Assembly (NCBI GenBank): GCA_964508135.1
Contig: CAZDSU010000034.1
Coordinates: forward strand, 1-64,000
Direction of reading: 5' to 3'
Origin: UBA6168 sp964508135
GTDB lineage: Bacteria; Bacteroidota; Bacteroidia; Chitinophagales; Saprospiraceae
Length of the DNA stretch: 64,000 nt
The notes under the pieces are model-generated. The model ran no database searches and was not told where the DNA came from. It was given only the letters and a program-made list of their open reading frames with translations. How positions within the stretch are numbered: the stretch's first letter is position 1; each line of letters starts with the position of its first letter. Shown piece by piece: positions 7,857 to 16,689 of this stretch. The translations under genes and the position numbers were made by a program.

Positions 7857-8525
7857 ATGGAAGTCCTTACGCAAGCAGAGGAAAACTACTTGAAAGCGGT
7901 TTTCAAAATCACCGAAAACGAAGACAAGGCGGCCAACACCAACGCCATCGCAGCAATGATGAGCACGTCGGCTGCCTCCGTGACGGACATGCTGAAACGC
8001 CTGGCAGGCAAGGGCCTCTTGCACTATGAAAAACACCGGGGCGTCGTGCTGAGCGAACGGGGAGGCGAACTGGCCACCAACCTCGTGCGCAAACACCGGC
8101 TCTGGGAGGTTTTCTTGGTAAAAATGCTCGACTTCTCTTGGGATAAGGTACACGACATCGCCGAGCAATTGGAACACGTCCAGTCGGATGAACTGGTGGA
8201 ACGCCTTGACGGGTTCCTAGACCGCCCGCAGTTCGACCCGCACGGCGACCCAATACCTGACGCCAACGGCAAAATGGCCATGCGCAAGCAGATTTTGCTC
8301 TCGTCGCTAGACCCCAAAGACCAGGCCGTGCTAGTTGGGGTGCAGGAGTCCACCAATACTTTTCTCCAGTACCTCGACAAAATGCAACTGTCGCTTGGCA
8401 CCAAGCTCCAAGTTGTGGAACGGTTCGATTACGACGGCTCCATGAAAATAGCGCTCATCGAAGGAGAAGAAATCGCTCTTTCACATAAAGTCTGCGAGAA
8501 TTTGTTTGTACAGAAAACCAAATGA
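7857..8525 (+). CDS. DtxR/MntR-family metal-dependent transcriptional regulator
   Basis: 222 residues. The N-terminal winged helix-turn-helix (about 1-70: EENYLKAVFKI, then AAMMSTSAASVTDMLKRLAGKGLLHYE) is followed by the metal-binding dimerisation domain (about 75-140), with ligand candidates in HRLWEVFLVKMLDFSWDKVHDIAEQLEHV and FDPHGDPIPDANG. A C-terminal SH3/FeoA-like domain covers about 150-222. It senses iron or manganese and represses uptake genes. An autoregulatory operator sits in its own promoter. No transporter gene is adjacent in the window, so its targets are elsewhere. Confidence 0.93.
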   Translation: MEVLTQAEENYLKAVFKITENEDKAANTNAIAAMMSTSAASVTDMLKRLAGKGLLHYEKHRGVVLSERGGELATNLVRKHRLWEVFLVKMLDFSWDKVHDIAEQLEHVQSDELVERLDGFLDRPQFDPHGDPIPDANGKMAMRKQILLSSLDPKDQAVLVGVQESTNTFLQYLDKMQLSLGTKLQVVERFDYDGSMKIALIEGEEIALSHKVCENLFVQKTK

Positions 8526-8579
8526 AGTGGGCAGTTATCGCTGGGCCATGCCTAGCGGTTGCCTCTTAGTTCGGCGTTA

Positions 8580-8630
8580 CCCTCTCAAAATGAAACCTGA
8601 CCTTCTCATTTTGAGAGGGTTTTTCTTTTT
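8580..8630 (+). terminator. strong intrinsic terminator
   Basis: A 14-bp perfect stem CCCTCTCAAAATGA (8580-8593) / TCATTTTGAGAGGG (8606-8619) followed by a T-rich tract to 8631. It ends the dtxR-family transcript. Confidence 0.9.
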
Positions 8631-8679
8631 TATGAATTTAGGATAAAAAATATTTTAATCACAAAACGCTGCTAATCAA

Positions 8680-8886
8680 TTGTTTAAAAAAATAATTGAA
8701 AAAATCTCTCCTCGGGGTACAGCATTTGGCATACTGGGTTTCATGACCGCAGATGAGCGGGAACAACAGCGAAATAAAGAAACTCAAATTCATCCCAAAA
8801 TGGCAGTTGCTATCTTTTTCTTGACCATGTTTTTGGCTTTTCTGGTGCTGATGGTGCTAACCACCATCGGCGAACAGAAAGCTTGA
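8680..8886 (+). CDS. small single-pass membrane protein
   Basis: 68 residues from a TTG start at 8680; an in-frame TAA eight codons upstream leaves no ATG. The basic amphipathic head (MFKKIIEKISPRG) is followed by a GFMTADEREQQRNKETQ linker and one transmembrane helix (about 44-63, VAIFFLTMFLAFLVLMVLTTI). It lies 60 bp upstream of the second ECF sigma gene in the same direction, so an accessory role there is possible but not shown. No family recognised. Confidence 0.5.
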   Translation: MFKKIIEKISPRGTAFGILGFMTADEREQQRNKETQIHPKMAVAIFFLTMFLAFLVLMVLTTIGEQKA

Positions 8887-8946
8887 AATAACGACCCCAA
8901 ATGAAGGCCATTCCAAAAACAGTTTTATAATTCCTAAATTCAGATT

Positions 8947-9471
8947 ATGACAACCATCGAATTTAATTGCCACTTCAACAGCCTACAACACAAGCTGTTG
9001 CCCTTTGCTTACAGACTGACCAACAACGTGGAGGACGCCAAGGACCTCATCCAGGAAACCGCCATGCGTGCCTACAGCAACAAAGAGAAATTCGAGACAG
9101 GAACCAACTTCAAGGCATGGGTGACCACCATCATGCGCAACACGTTCATCAATATTTACCGCAAAAAAAAGAACAGGGCCACCAGCTCCGAACCAACTGA
9201 CAGCTATATTTTCGTCAATGAAAACCACGCGGTGGACAACACTGCCCACTCCAACATGACGATGGTAGAACTCGACGGTATCATGCGCACCCTCGACAAC
9301 ATCTACCGGACACCGTTCCAGCTTTTCTTCGAGGGCTACAAGTACGAAGAAATCGCAGAGAACATGAACCTGCCTATTGGCACGGTGAAAAGCCGCATCT
9401 TCTTCGCTAGGCAAAAATTGATGGAAACCATCAACTTCAGCTACGCCTACGATACTACCATGCTAAATTAA
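8947..9471 (+). CDS. ECF-type sigma factor, second copy
   Basis: 174 residues. Region 2: KLLPFAYRLTNNVEDAKDLIQ to FKAWVTTIMRNTFINIYRKKK (about 15-77). Region 4: TPFQLFFEGYKYEEIAENM, then GTVKSRIFFARQKL (about 118-160). It is distinct from the 2076-2633 sigma and belongs to a conserved Bacteroidota type that begins with 'FNxxFNSLQxxLLPFAYRLT'. No anti-sigma gene is adjacent; the nearby small membrane protein upstream and the histidine kinase downstream are the only candidates for control. Confidence 0.9.
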   Translation: MTTIEFNCHFNSLQHKLLPFAYRLTNNVEDAKDLIQETAMRAYSNKEKFETGTNFKAWVTTIMRNTFINIYRKKKNRATSSEPTDSYIFVNENHAVDNTAHSNMTMVELDGIMRTLDNIYRTPFQLFFEGYKYEEIAENMNLPIGTVKSRIFFARQKLMETINFSYAYDTTMLN

Positions 9472-9579
9472 AACCAAGCCGCGGGGCAAAACTGTTTCCC
9501 AGTTCCCAAACCGAGTTTTCCCACAAGCCCCCCAAATCCTCATCTTCCCCGCAAACCCAATTTGCCAATTTTCAATCCG

Positions 9580-9657
9580 GCGATGTGCGGTGCAACGAAT
9601 TTGGAATAGATTCATACATTTGAATCTAAGAATTTCCAATTCGGCACTTCACATCGC
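9580..9657. repeat. long imperfect inverted repeat upstream of the histidine kinase
   Basis: Outer arms GCGATGTG/CACATCGC are perfect. Moving inward the pairing continues with short interruptions through GAATTTGGAA/TTTCCAATTC to a perfect TAGATTCA/TGAATCTA pair around a 6-nt loop. The whole 78-bp structure ends 14 bp before the ATG of the kinase gene. The rest of the spacer 9472-9579 is a C-rich stretch without a reading frame. Confidence 0.75.
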
Positions 9658-9671
9658 TTTTTTTGTTTTGG

Positions 9672-11717
9672 ATGAAACAACCTTTTCAAACTCCTTTTTC
9701 TGAGGAAATAAAGCCCACTATCCGGCAGGATGCCAATGGAGAGGGGAGTTTTTTGCCCAAAAGGAAAGCAACAGGCTGGCGAAAGCTAATGGCGGGGATA
9801 AAGGAAAAGTTACCTTCATTATTAAGGCTTTTTAGGATAAAATCTACCCATTTCCTCAAATCCCTCTCAGGCTTGACCAGAACAGGAGCGGGGGAACTGT
9901 TGCAAAACCTCCGACTCAAAACAAAAATAAAACTGGTGCTCCTGGTCCTGTTCGGGGTCGTCACCCTTCTGGGTATGCTCGGCGGCTACTACGTGCAGCG
10001 CACCTCCACCGACTCCCTCCTGATGATGCAGGAGAACTATCAAGCCATCAACTACACCAAAGGCATGTCGAAGGCCGTCAACGAAATGCTGGTGACAATG
10101 ACGCTCGAAAAAACCGCACCATCTTACCGTAGCCAAGAACTTAGGAAGGCATCAGACGAATTTGAGCTTTATTTAAACATGCAGCTCAAGAAGGTCACTG
10201 CCAAGGAGGAACAGGATCTCACGGAACAACTAAAGCGAGATTTTGAAAGCTTTAGGGAAAACCTGAAGCAGGTGGTGGCCACGAACGAGGTTTCCATTGA
10301 CATCTACATGCAGAAAAGGTACATTGACGGAATACTGGAATCCGTGCACGACCTGAACGACAAAATGATACGCCAGCGAACGGACGAAGCCACTAGGATT
10401 GCCAACCAAGTGACCTTGGGCATGGTCATTTTGGGAACGCTGTTTTTCATTTTTGCCATTTTTGCCATGTTCTATTTCCCCAGTTACGTGGCCAACCCCA
10501 TACAATCCATGACGCAGAGCATCCGGCAAATCGCACGGAAGAACTACCGCGAGCGCATCGCCATCGAGTCAGGCGACGAGATTGGCGAGATGGCCAAGTC
10601 CTTCAACCTAATGGCCGAAAAGCTGGAGGAGTACGAGAACATCAACATGTCGCAGGTGTTGAGCGAAAAAAGGCGTACCGAGACCATCGTCAGCCGCATG
10701 AACGAAGCCATCATCGGACTTGACGACAACAAGAACATCCTCTTCGCCAACCCGCCCGCACTCGAATTGATTGGCTTGCAAGAGGAAGACCTCATTGGCC
10801 AAAGCGCCCGCCAACTGGCCCGACAACACCAACTGCTCCAAAATCTCCTCAAAGAAGTGCTGAACAACGAAGTGAAAGAAAACCGCACCTTCCCCGCCAT
10901 CAGCGTTGACAAGGACGGCAAGCGGCATTATTTCAACAAAGACGTGCTACGGATAGAAAGCCCTGGCGACGATGTGGACACCCCTACCAGCGTAGGTTTT
11001 GTCATCATTCTGAAAAACGTGACCGAACTGAAGGAACAGGACCTGGCCAAAACCAATTTCATGGCCACGCTCTCGCACGAGCTAAAAACGCCCATCGCTG
11101 CCATTGACATGAGCGTGAAACTGCTCGAAGATGAGCGCATCGGGCAGTTGAACGGGGAGCAGTGGGACCTCACCGGCACCATCCGCCTCAACACCTCCCG
11201 AATCCTGAAAATGGTGAACGAAATACTCGACATCTCCCGAATCGAGACTGGGCAGTTGCAATTGGAACTGGAGCACGTGCTTCCCGATACCATCGTGCTG
11301 CGCTCCTTGGACAATGTCAAGACTTTTATTGCAGAGAAAAAAATGGGCGTCATACAGCACATCGAGTCGAACCTGCCAGCCCTGAACGTTGACCTTCACA
11401 AAACCACCGCCGTACTCGTCAACCTGCTGACCAACGCCGTCCGCTACTCCCCCGAAAACGAGGCCATCGAAATCAATGTGCAGCGCCAAAACGGCTCCGT
11501 GCAATTCTCGGTGACGGACAAAGGCCCCGGCATCAGTGAGGACGAGCAGCGCAAGTTGTTTCAGCCGTACCGCCGGGCTGCGGGCGACAAAACCAAGGGC
11601 ACGGGTCTCGGCCTCGCCATTTCAAAAGAATTCGTAGAAGCGCAGGGTGGGCGTATTTGGGTAAAAAGCAAGGTGGGCAAGGGCAGCACATTCGGTTTTG
11701 CGTTGCCTGTGGCTTAG
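9672..11717 (+). CDS. membrane sensor histidine kinase (HAMP-PAS-HisKA-HATPase)
   Basis: About 681 residues from ATG 9672 (a TTG three codons earlier is possible). A long basic N-terminus (about 1-85) precedes TM1 (LVLLVLFGVVTLLGMLGGYY), a periplasmic helical sensor (about 110-240) and TM2 (MVILGTLFFIFAIFAMFYF). Then come HAMP (YVANPIQSMTQSIRQIA), a PAS domain (MNEAIIGLDDNKNILFANP), HisKA with the phosphorylated His in FMATLSHELKTPIAAID, and an HATPase with N-box NLLTNAVRYSPENEA, G1 DKGPGIS and G2 KGTGLGLAISKEF. The layout is like KinB/NtrY-type kinases. No response regulator is adjacent, so it is an orphan kinase here. Confidence 0.93.
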   Translation: MKQPFQTPFSEEIKPTIRQDANGEGSFLPKRKATGWRKLMAGIKEKLPSLLRLFRIKSTHFLKSLSGLTRTGAGELLQNLRLKTKIKLVLLVLFGVVTLLGMLGGYYVQRTSTDSLLMMQENYQAINYTKGMSKAVNEMLVTMTLEKTAPSYRSQELRKASDEFELYLNMQLKKVTAKEEQDLTEQLKRDFESFRENLKQVVATNEVSIDIYMQKRYIDGILESVHDLNDKMIRQRTDEATRIANQVTLGMVILGTLFFIFAIFAMFYFPSYVANPIQSMTQSIRQIARKNYRERIAIESGDEIGEMAKSFNLMAEKLEEYENINMSQVLSEKRRTETIVSRMNEAIIGLDDNKNILFANPPALELIGLQEEDLIGQSARQLARQHQLLQNLLKEVLNNEVKENRTFPAISVDKDGKRHYFNKDVLRIESPGDDVDTPTSVGFVIILKNVTELKEQDLAKTNFMATLSHELKTPIAAIDMSVKLLEDERIGQLNGEQWDLTGTIRLNTSRILKMVNEILDISRIETGQLQLELEHVLPDTIVLRSLDNVKTFIAEKKMGVIQHIESNLPALNVDLHKTTAVLVNLLTNAVRYSPENEAIEINVQRQNGSVQFSVTDKGPGISEDEQRKLFQPYRRAAGDKTKGTGLGLAISKEFVEAQGGRIWVKSKVGKGSTFGFALPVA

Positions 11718-11735
11718 TTTTTTTCCTTCGGAAAA
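11718..11735. terminator. small bidirectional terminator-like hairpin
   Basis: TTTTCC-TTC-GGAAAA fills the 18-bp gap between the convergent kinase and ApbE genes, with T-runs in both directions. The short stem makes efficiency uncertain. Confidence 0.4.
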
Positions 11736-13277
11736 TCATTCCTCCAAAATATTGATTCGGATATTTTCCGCTCTCAAATCCACCGTCAACAATTTCTTGA
11801 TGCCCACGCTTGCTGCCGTCGCCCAAGCATCGGCGGCCATGCAGGTGGGTGCAGTGACGGTAACCACCCTGTGATTGGTCAGGCCATACCCGGTGCGAGG
11901 GTCAATGATATGCGAGTAGCGCTTGCCCTCGTGTTCGAGGTAGCGGTAGGTGTCACCAGAAGTGGTGATGGCGATATTGGCTAGATAGACTTTTTTGAAG
12001 GTCAGTTCGCCGTTGACTATTTTGTCGGGTACTTCAATCACCCAGCCTTGCTGACCGGGTGGGGGAAGCCCAGCGTAGATGTCGCCGCCGCCCTCAACCA
12101 AGGCAGTGGTGATACCGTACTCTTTCAGCCAACCCATCGCCTCATCCACGGCATAACCTGCGGCAATGCCCCCGAAGTCGAGGCGCATGCCTTCCTTGTC
12201 CAGCTTGACGGCTTTGTTGCGTTCCTTCGTTTTAATGCTTTCAAATCCTACGGTCGCCGTGGCTTGCTCGATTTCCTTGTTGGAAGGGAACTCCTTTTGC
12301 CGAAAGGCTCGCCTCCATATCTTGGTCAACGCCCCAACGCTCACATCAAAAGCCCCCTCCGACCGTCGAGAAACATCCAGTGAATAATTCAGCACCTCCC
12401 AAAGCTCGTCGCTGATATCATTCGCCTTGCCGTTGTCTGAGAGCCAGCTTACCTCGCTGTTTTCCATATAATCACTAAAAACCTTTTCCAGCACGGCCAC
12501 CCGCAGGAAGGCTTTTTCAACGGCCTCCTTAAGCATGACACTGTCGGGGTGGTAAGCCACGATTCGGAAGTCAGTGCCCATGAGCGGGCGGGAGAATTCG
12601 TGGCGGTCGGCTTCGGTGACGGTTACAGCTGGTAGTACCAGCTGTATGTCGGAGGCATTGTCGAGCAGCAGGTTGCCATTGAATGGACGGCTGATTGGCG
12701 TTTTATAAAAAGCCTCCAAAACGATGTGGGTAAAATTATGCGAAGGTGAAAGCGTAAACTGGTATTCCTTCCAATTAATGTCAATGACAGGTTCACTAGT
12801 AGCAAGCATTTCACTGCGGTTGCACGGTTCAAAGCCGCCCCAGATTCGAAGTACGGCGGGTGTCGAATAGTTAACAGGCTCGGACGTAGAACGGCTGGCG
12901 CTTACATAGGTCAGCGAGCGGCATAAGTTGAGGCTAAAACTATAGGTTGCCCCCATCTCAAGGGGTTTGGAAAGCTTTTGACCTACCATTTCCCAAGTAT
13001 CATTATCCCTAACCACCAACCCAAGGTAAGTCCTACCGTCCATGGGATCTTTTGTCACCTGAAATGCTCCTCCTCCTTCCTTTGGATGCACATCGGGAGG
13101 AGTCTCTCCAGGAAAACCACAATCATACCAGCCGTCCGGTAATCCGTTGCCGCCACCACCCTCACCTGATATGCCCTCAAAAGATGGATTTGTCAATTTG
13201 ATAACGCCATTTTGCGCAAGCAAAAACTGGCCAAAAAGAAGAAAAATAAGCAGACAAGAAAAGCAGCGCATCTTCAT
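11736..13277 (-). CDS. ApbE-type FMN transferase with an N-terminal beta-sandwich-like domain
   Basis: 513 residues from ATG 13277. The upstream frame runs through the terminator at 13305-13337, so the longer start is rejected. The signal peptide (MKMRCFSCLLIFLLFGQFLLA) is followed by a roughly 190-residue domain that begins LTNPSFEG...GLPDGWYDCG and ends in LLLDNASDIQLVLP, like carbohydrate-binding-type jelly rolls. From about residue 215 there is an ApbE domain: RPLMGTDFRI, EVSWLSDNG, EGAFDVSVG, LDFGGIAAGYAVDEA, ALVEGGGDIYA and HIIDPRTGYG. ApbE attaches FMN to Thr in exported flavoproteins such as NqrB/C and RnfG. The N-terminal domain is unusual for this family. It is exported to the periplasm; no lipobox is evident. 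Confidence 0.85.
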   Translation of the reverse strand: MKMRCFSCLLIFLLFGQFLLAQNGVIKLTNPSFEGISGEGGGGNGLPDGWYDCGFPGETPPDVHPKEGGGAFQVTKDPMDGRTYLGLVVRDNDTWEMVGQKLSKPLEMGATYSFSLNLCRSLTYVSASRSTSEPVNYSTPAVLRIWGGFEPCNRSEMLATSEPVIDINWKEYQFTLSPSHNFTHIVLEAFYKTPISRPFNGNLLLDNASDIQLVLPAVTVTEADRHEFSRPLMGTDFRIVAYHPDSVMLKEAVEKAFLRVAVLEKVFSDYMENSEVSWLSDNGKANDISDELWEVLNYSLDVSRRSEGAFDVSVGALTKIWRRAFRQKEFPSNKEIEQATATVGFESIKTKERNKAVKLDKEGMRLDFGGIAAGYAVDEAMGWLKEYGITTALVEGGGDIYAGLPPPGQQGWVIEVPDKIVNGELTFKKVYLANIAITTSGDTYRYLEHEGKRYSHIIDPRTGYGLTNHRVVTVTAPTCMAADAWATAASVGIKKLLTVDLRAENIRINILEE

Positions 13278-13289
13278 CGTGTTTGATTT

Positions 13290-13337
13290 TTTGTAAAAAA
13301 ACTTGCGGGCGCTTGTCTGTGGTAAACAAGCGCCCGC
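13290..13337 (-). terminator. intrinsic terminator of the Gfo/Idh gene
   Basis: A GCGGGCGCTTGT stem (13305-13316) pairs with ACAAGCGCCCGC (13326-13337). On the minus strand a T-run follows at 13294-13300. It begins 6 nt past the stop of the 13343 gene and lies upstream of the ApbE gene start. Confidence 0.9.
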
Positions 13338-13342
13338 TTTCA

Positions 13343-14719
13343 TCAAATAATCTTCGTCACGCCCGGCACAGCGCAGGCGTACATGCCATCAGCGCCGGGC
13401 AGCACTGGCGGTGGTGCGTTCCAATCGAACTTCTGCGGCATCAGGCTTATGTTGCTGGCCATGGCATCCTTCCACTCCACCACTTGGCCGGAGTAGGTGG
13501 CCATGCGGCCCAAGATGGAGGTCATCGTGGCCTTTGCGCCGTTTTCGGTGTCAGCGTAGCGGTACTCGCCCTTGGAAATGGCTTCGAACAGTTCATCGTG
13601 CTCCACTTGGTAGGGATTGGCTGCGTTGCGCTCATCATGCTTGAACAGCTCGTGGCCGCTGCGGGTGAGCAGCAGTCCTGGTCGTGGCGCCGAGCCGTTG
13701 GTGCCCTGGAAAACCTCGGTCACCCGGCTCATGGTGCCCGGCTGGTGGCGGCACTGGCTGAACATCCGGCTGCCGTCCTCGTACTCGTATTCCACAAAGT
13801 GGTGGTCGAAAATCTCCCCAAAATCCTTGCCGACCCGCACTTGGCGGCCACCCATGCCCTGCGCCCGCACGGGGTAGGCGTTCTTCACCCAGTTGCTCAC
13901 GTCAAGGTTGTGGATGTGCTGCTCGGTGATATGGTCGCCGCAAAGCCAGTTGAAGTAGTACCAATTGCGCATCTGGTATTCCATTTCGGTGAGCGGGCGT
14001 CCTGCTTTTTTGGAAAACTCCTCCCGGCCACGCACCCACACGCCATCGTTGTTCCAATAGACGTGTGAGGTGACTATCTCGCCAATGGCGCCTGCTTGCA
14101 TCATATCCACCCAGCGGCGGTAAACCGTCTGGTAGTGGCGCTGCAAGCCCACCACGACGTTGAGTTTCTTTTGCTTCGCAATCTCGGCGGCCTCCAGCAC
14201 GCGGCGGATGCCCGGCGCATCAACGGCCACGGGCTTTTCCATGAATACGTGTTTGCCTTGCTTCACGCACTCCTCGAAGTGAAGGGGCCGGAAGCCCGGT
14301 GGCGTGGTCAGTATCACCACGTCGGCGAGCGCAATGGCCTTTTTGTAGCCGTCGAAGCCCGTGAACTTGTGCTCCTCTGGCACCTGCACCCGCCCCTTCA
14401 CGTTGCCCTCACTGCCCGACCAATCGGAGATGTCGTCGGCGGTAAGTACTTTGTAAGCCTCGTCAAGGTTGTCGCGGAAGGCGTCGGCCATGGCCACGAG
14501 CTTCACGTTTTGCTTGGTCATCAACGCTTGCACGGCAGCACCAGTGCCCCGTCCGCCGCAGCCGACGAGGGCCACCTTGATGGTATCGTCGCCGTCAATA
14601 TGGGCTTTGGCAGCGAGGAAAGAGGGCATCAGCAGAACGCCTCCGGCGGCCAAGGCTGATGTTCTGACAAAATCCCGACGAGTCGGATTTGTCGAAGAAA
14701 AATGTTTTGATTTCGACAT
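13343..14719 (-). CDS. Tat-exported Gfo/Idh/MocA-family oxidoreductase
   Basis: 458 residues. A twin-arginine signal (TRRDFVRTSALAAGGVLLM, about 13-31) leads to a Rossmann NAD(P) domain beginning IKVALVGCGGRGTGAAVQAL. DVVILTTPPGFRPLHFEECV and KHVFMEKPVAVD (with the family's conserved EKP) follow, and the C-terminal alpha/beta domain contains NWYYFNWLCGDHITEQHIHNLD. Such periplasmic enzymes act on sugars or cyclitols in Bacteroidota; the substrate is not evident. It is transcribed alone, with a terminator behind. Confidence 0.92.
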   Translation of the reverse strand: MSKSKHFSSTNPTRRDFVRTSALAAGGVLLMPSFLAAKAHIDGDDTIKVALVGCGGRGTGAAVQALMTKQNVKLVAMADAFRDNLDEAYKVLTADDISDWSGSEGNVKGRVQVPEEHKFTGFDGYKKAIALADVVILTTPPGFRPLHFEECVKQGKHVFMEKPVAVDAPGIRRVLEAAEIAKQKKLNVVVGLQRHYQTVYRRWVDMMQAGAIGEIVTSHVYWNNDGVWVRGREEFSKKAGRPLTEMEYQMRNWYYFNWLCGDHITEQHIHNLDVSNWVKNAYPVRAQGMGGRQVRVGKDFGEIFDHHFVEYEYEDGSRMFSQCRHQPGTMSRVTEVFQGTNGSAPRPGLLLTRSGHELFKHDERNAANPYQVEHDELFEAISKGEYRYADTENGAKATMTSILGRMATYSGQVVEWKDAMASNISLMPQKFDWNAPPPVLPGADGMYACAVPGVTKII

Positions 14720-14805
14720 GGTGTATTTAAATTATGTTTTGAATGTGTGATTTTCGAACCAATGTTCGGGAATCATTTCTGCAAAACCAAACCCTAAAGG
14801 CACAA

Positions 14806-14849
14806 AAATGAAACGGGCAGCTTTTCGCAAAAAGCCGCCCGTTTCATTT
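14806..14849 (-). terminator. terminator of the lytic transglycosylase gene
   Basis: A 13-bp perfect stem AAATGAAACGGGC (14806-14818) / GCCCGTTTCATTT (14837-14849) with an inner GGCTTTTT/AAAAGC-type extension. It is followed by TTTTTG on the minus strand. The hairpin could work on both strands. Confidence 0.85.
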
Positions 14850-14866
14850 ACAAAATGCACTGCGCA

Positions 14867-16363
14867 TCAAATCATGCCATGGCCATTCGGCTCGGGCGCA
14901 CGCTTTGGAGCGACCGGTACTTTTTTGGGAGCAGCAGGGGTTGCTTTTCCCTTAATCTTCGGCAAGGTGACTTTAATATCTTTCAACGGGGCAGTAATCT
15001 TCCTAGCCTTGTTCCCATTCCTCGTCGGAGCTGAAATGGCAGCCGGCGGGGCGGTTACAACCTTCAAAACCTGAGCGTTTGCTGGCGATGATTTGACAAA
15101 TGACACAGTGGTGGGCATTTCGCCTGGCACTGGCAAGTTGTCACGTTCGAACACCTCCTCGGGTACGTTTTCGACCACCGTGGTATTAACAGGCCAAGCT
15201 ATTGGCACCACTGCTATTCTTTCCTCTTTTGGTAAAAAATGGTGCAGCTCATTCGGGAACCAAATCGTCAGCTCCTGCCCCTTTTTAAGCTGGTAGGTTG
15301 TCAACTTGTTCCAAACTTTCAAATTGTACGGTGCGATGTTGAAAACTTCGGCCAAGTCGCCAATTTTATCGCCTTCGGCCACCACATAGACAGACTGAAA
15401 ATAAAGTTCCTCAGGCTTGTAAATGGACGTGTCAACCAGTTCGGGCATTGGCGGCATCTCGATTTTTCGGGGGCTGTCGGGGCGGCGTGCTTCGAGGTAC
15501 TCTGCCATGGCCGAAGACACCCGGCGGGGCAGTATCACGTCGTAGCCTTCCGTATTCTCAGGAATAAAATCCTTTTTGTAGGCTGGATTAAGCTCGCTGA
15601 TAACTTCGATAGGCAAACCCGTGATGGCAGCTATGGTCTTAAAATCAAGCCGTTCGAACACTTTCTGCGCGTCCGTCACCTGCATGTCGAGGCTTGGGTA
15701 GTCCGGTTCAATGTCGTGCAGGTGGTAAAAATTGCCGACGTAGGCTGCACCCAAGAAGGCGGGCACGAAGTTTCTCGTTTCCCGCGGGAGGTATTTTGAA
15801 ATAGTCCAATAGTTGTTGCTCCTTGCCCGCTTCATGGCATTGTTGATGGTGCCGGGGCCGCAGTTGTAGGAGGCCAATGCCATTTCCCAACTGCCGAAGC
15901 GCTGGAACTGCTTGGCGAGGTACTGCATGGCGGCCTCCGTAGAGTTGTAAGGGCAGTAGCGTTCGTCCACGGTTTTGTCAATGGTAAGGCAGTAGCTTCT
16001 GCCCGTCTCCGACATGAACTGCCAGAGGCCAGTAGCACCCACTGGTGAAACCGCATTGGGGTTTAGCGCAGACTCAACGATGGACAAGAACTTCAAGTCC
16101 TGCGGCAGGTCGTGCTCCTTGAGGTACCTTTCGTAAATGGGGAAATAAACCGAGGCCCTGGCCATTATTTTCTTGGCGTTCGACCCGTTGTAGGCTAGGT
16201 TTCTTTTGATGTAGCTCTCCACTTCGGAGGTGTAGCGGGGAGTTATCATGCAGTCCATTGCTTCAAAACGAGTCCTGATTTCGTCGGAATTGAAGATGGT
16301 ATTTGCTTGTGTTAAAGGAGAGAACAGAAAAACAAAAAACATTGATGCCAACAGTTGGCGCAT
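14867..16363 (-). CDS. MltD-like lytic transglycosylase with LysM
   Basis: 498 residues from the Met at 16363 (MRQLLASMFFVFLFSPLTQA is a good signal peptide; an ATG five codons earlier is possible). The SLT domain covers about 80-200: catalytic Glu in LKFLSIVESALNPNAVS, then GATGLWQFMSETGR and MALASYNCGPGTINNAM. A LysM-like segment lies at about 320-365 (VVAEGDKIGDLAEVFNI, then WNKLTTYQLKKGQEL). The tail is a Pro/Ala/Lys-rich linker. It cleaves the glycan strands of peptidoglycan without water, forming anhydro ends. It is periplasmic and transcribed from its own promoter about 190 nt upstream. Confidence 0.93.
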   Translation of the reverse strand: MRQLLASMFFVFLFSPLTQANTIFNSDEIRTRFEAMDCMITPRYTSEVESYIKRNLAYNGSNAKKIMARASVYFPIYERYLKEHDLPQDLKFLSIVESALNPNAVSPVGATGLWQFMSETGRSYCLTIDKTVDERYCPYNSTEAAMQYLAKQFQRFGSWEMALASYNCGPGTINNAMKRARSNNYWTISKYLPRETRNFVPAFLGAAYVGNFYHLHDIEPDYPSLDMQVTDAQKVFERLDFKTIAAITGLPIEVISELNPAYKKDFIPENTEGYDVILPRRVSSAMAEYLEARRPDSPRKIEMPPMPELVDTSIYKPEELYFQSVYVVAEGDKIGDLAEVFNIAPYNLKVWNKLTTYQLKKGQELTIWFPNELHHFLPKEERIAVVPIAWPVNTTVVENVPEEVFERDNLPVPGEMPTTVSFVKSSPANAQVLKVVTAPPAAISAPTRNGNKARKITAPLKDIKVTLPKIKGKATPAAPKKVPVAPKRAPEPNGHGMI

Positions 16364-16554
16364 ACTTGCAGATTCCATAAATTGGTCTGATTCGTTAACA
16401 ATACCCGTTGCGCAGCAGCATAAAATAGGTGTTTACTCTGATTAAGACTGGCGCATGTCCGGGGATTCGGTAGCTTTCTTAAAGTCGTTTAGCGATATGT
16501 TCTTTCGCTTTATGGGTAAGCCTCTTTTCAATTAGTGAAGTCTAGTGTGGGCTG

Positions 16555-16584
16555 CAAAAGTAGACCAATGTTTCATTCTACCAA
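16555..16584 (-). promoter_or_regulatory. promoter of the lytic transglycosylase gene
   Basis: TACTTTTG (-7) at 16555-16562 with TTG at 16582-16584, 19 bp apart, both on the minus strand. It predicts a leader of about 185 nt. The remaining spacer between 16364 and 16689 shows no other feature. Confidence 0.65.
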
Positions 16585-16689
16585 GCCCAACCACCATAAA
16601 GTTTTCCACATCGCTTCTGCAAAGCCTTATTGCGGAGCAAGAAAAAGAACGCTTTTGAGTTGAAAACCGAAATAAAAAATTCCAATTTA

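Noticed and set aside
13283..14068. 261-codon plus-strand frame opposite the Gfo/Idh gene
   Set aside because: It crosses the terminator at 13305-13337 and has shadow-frame composition.
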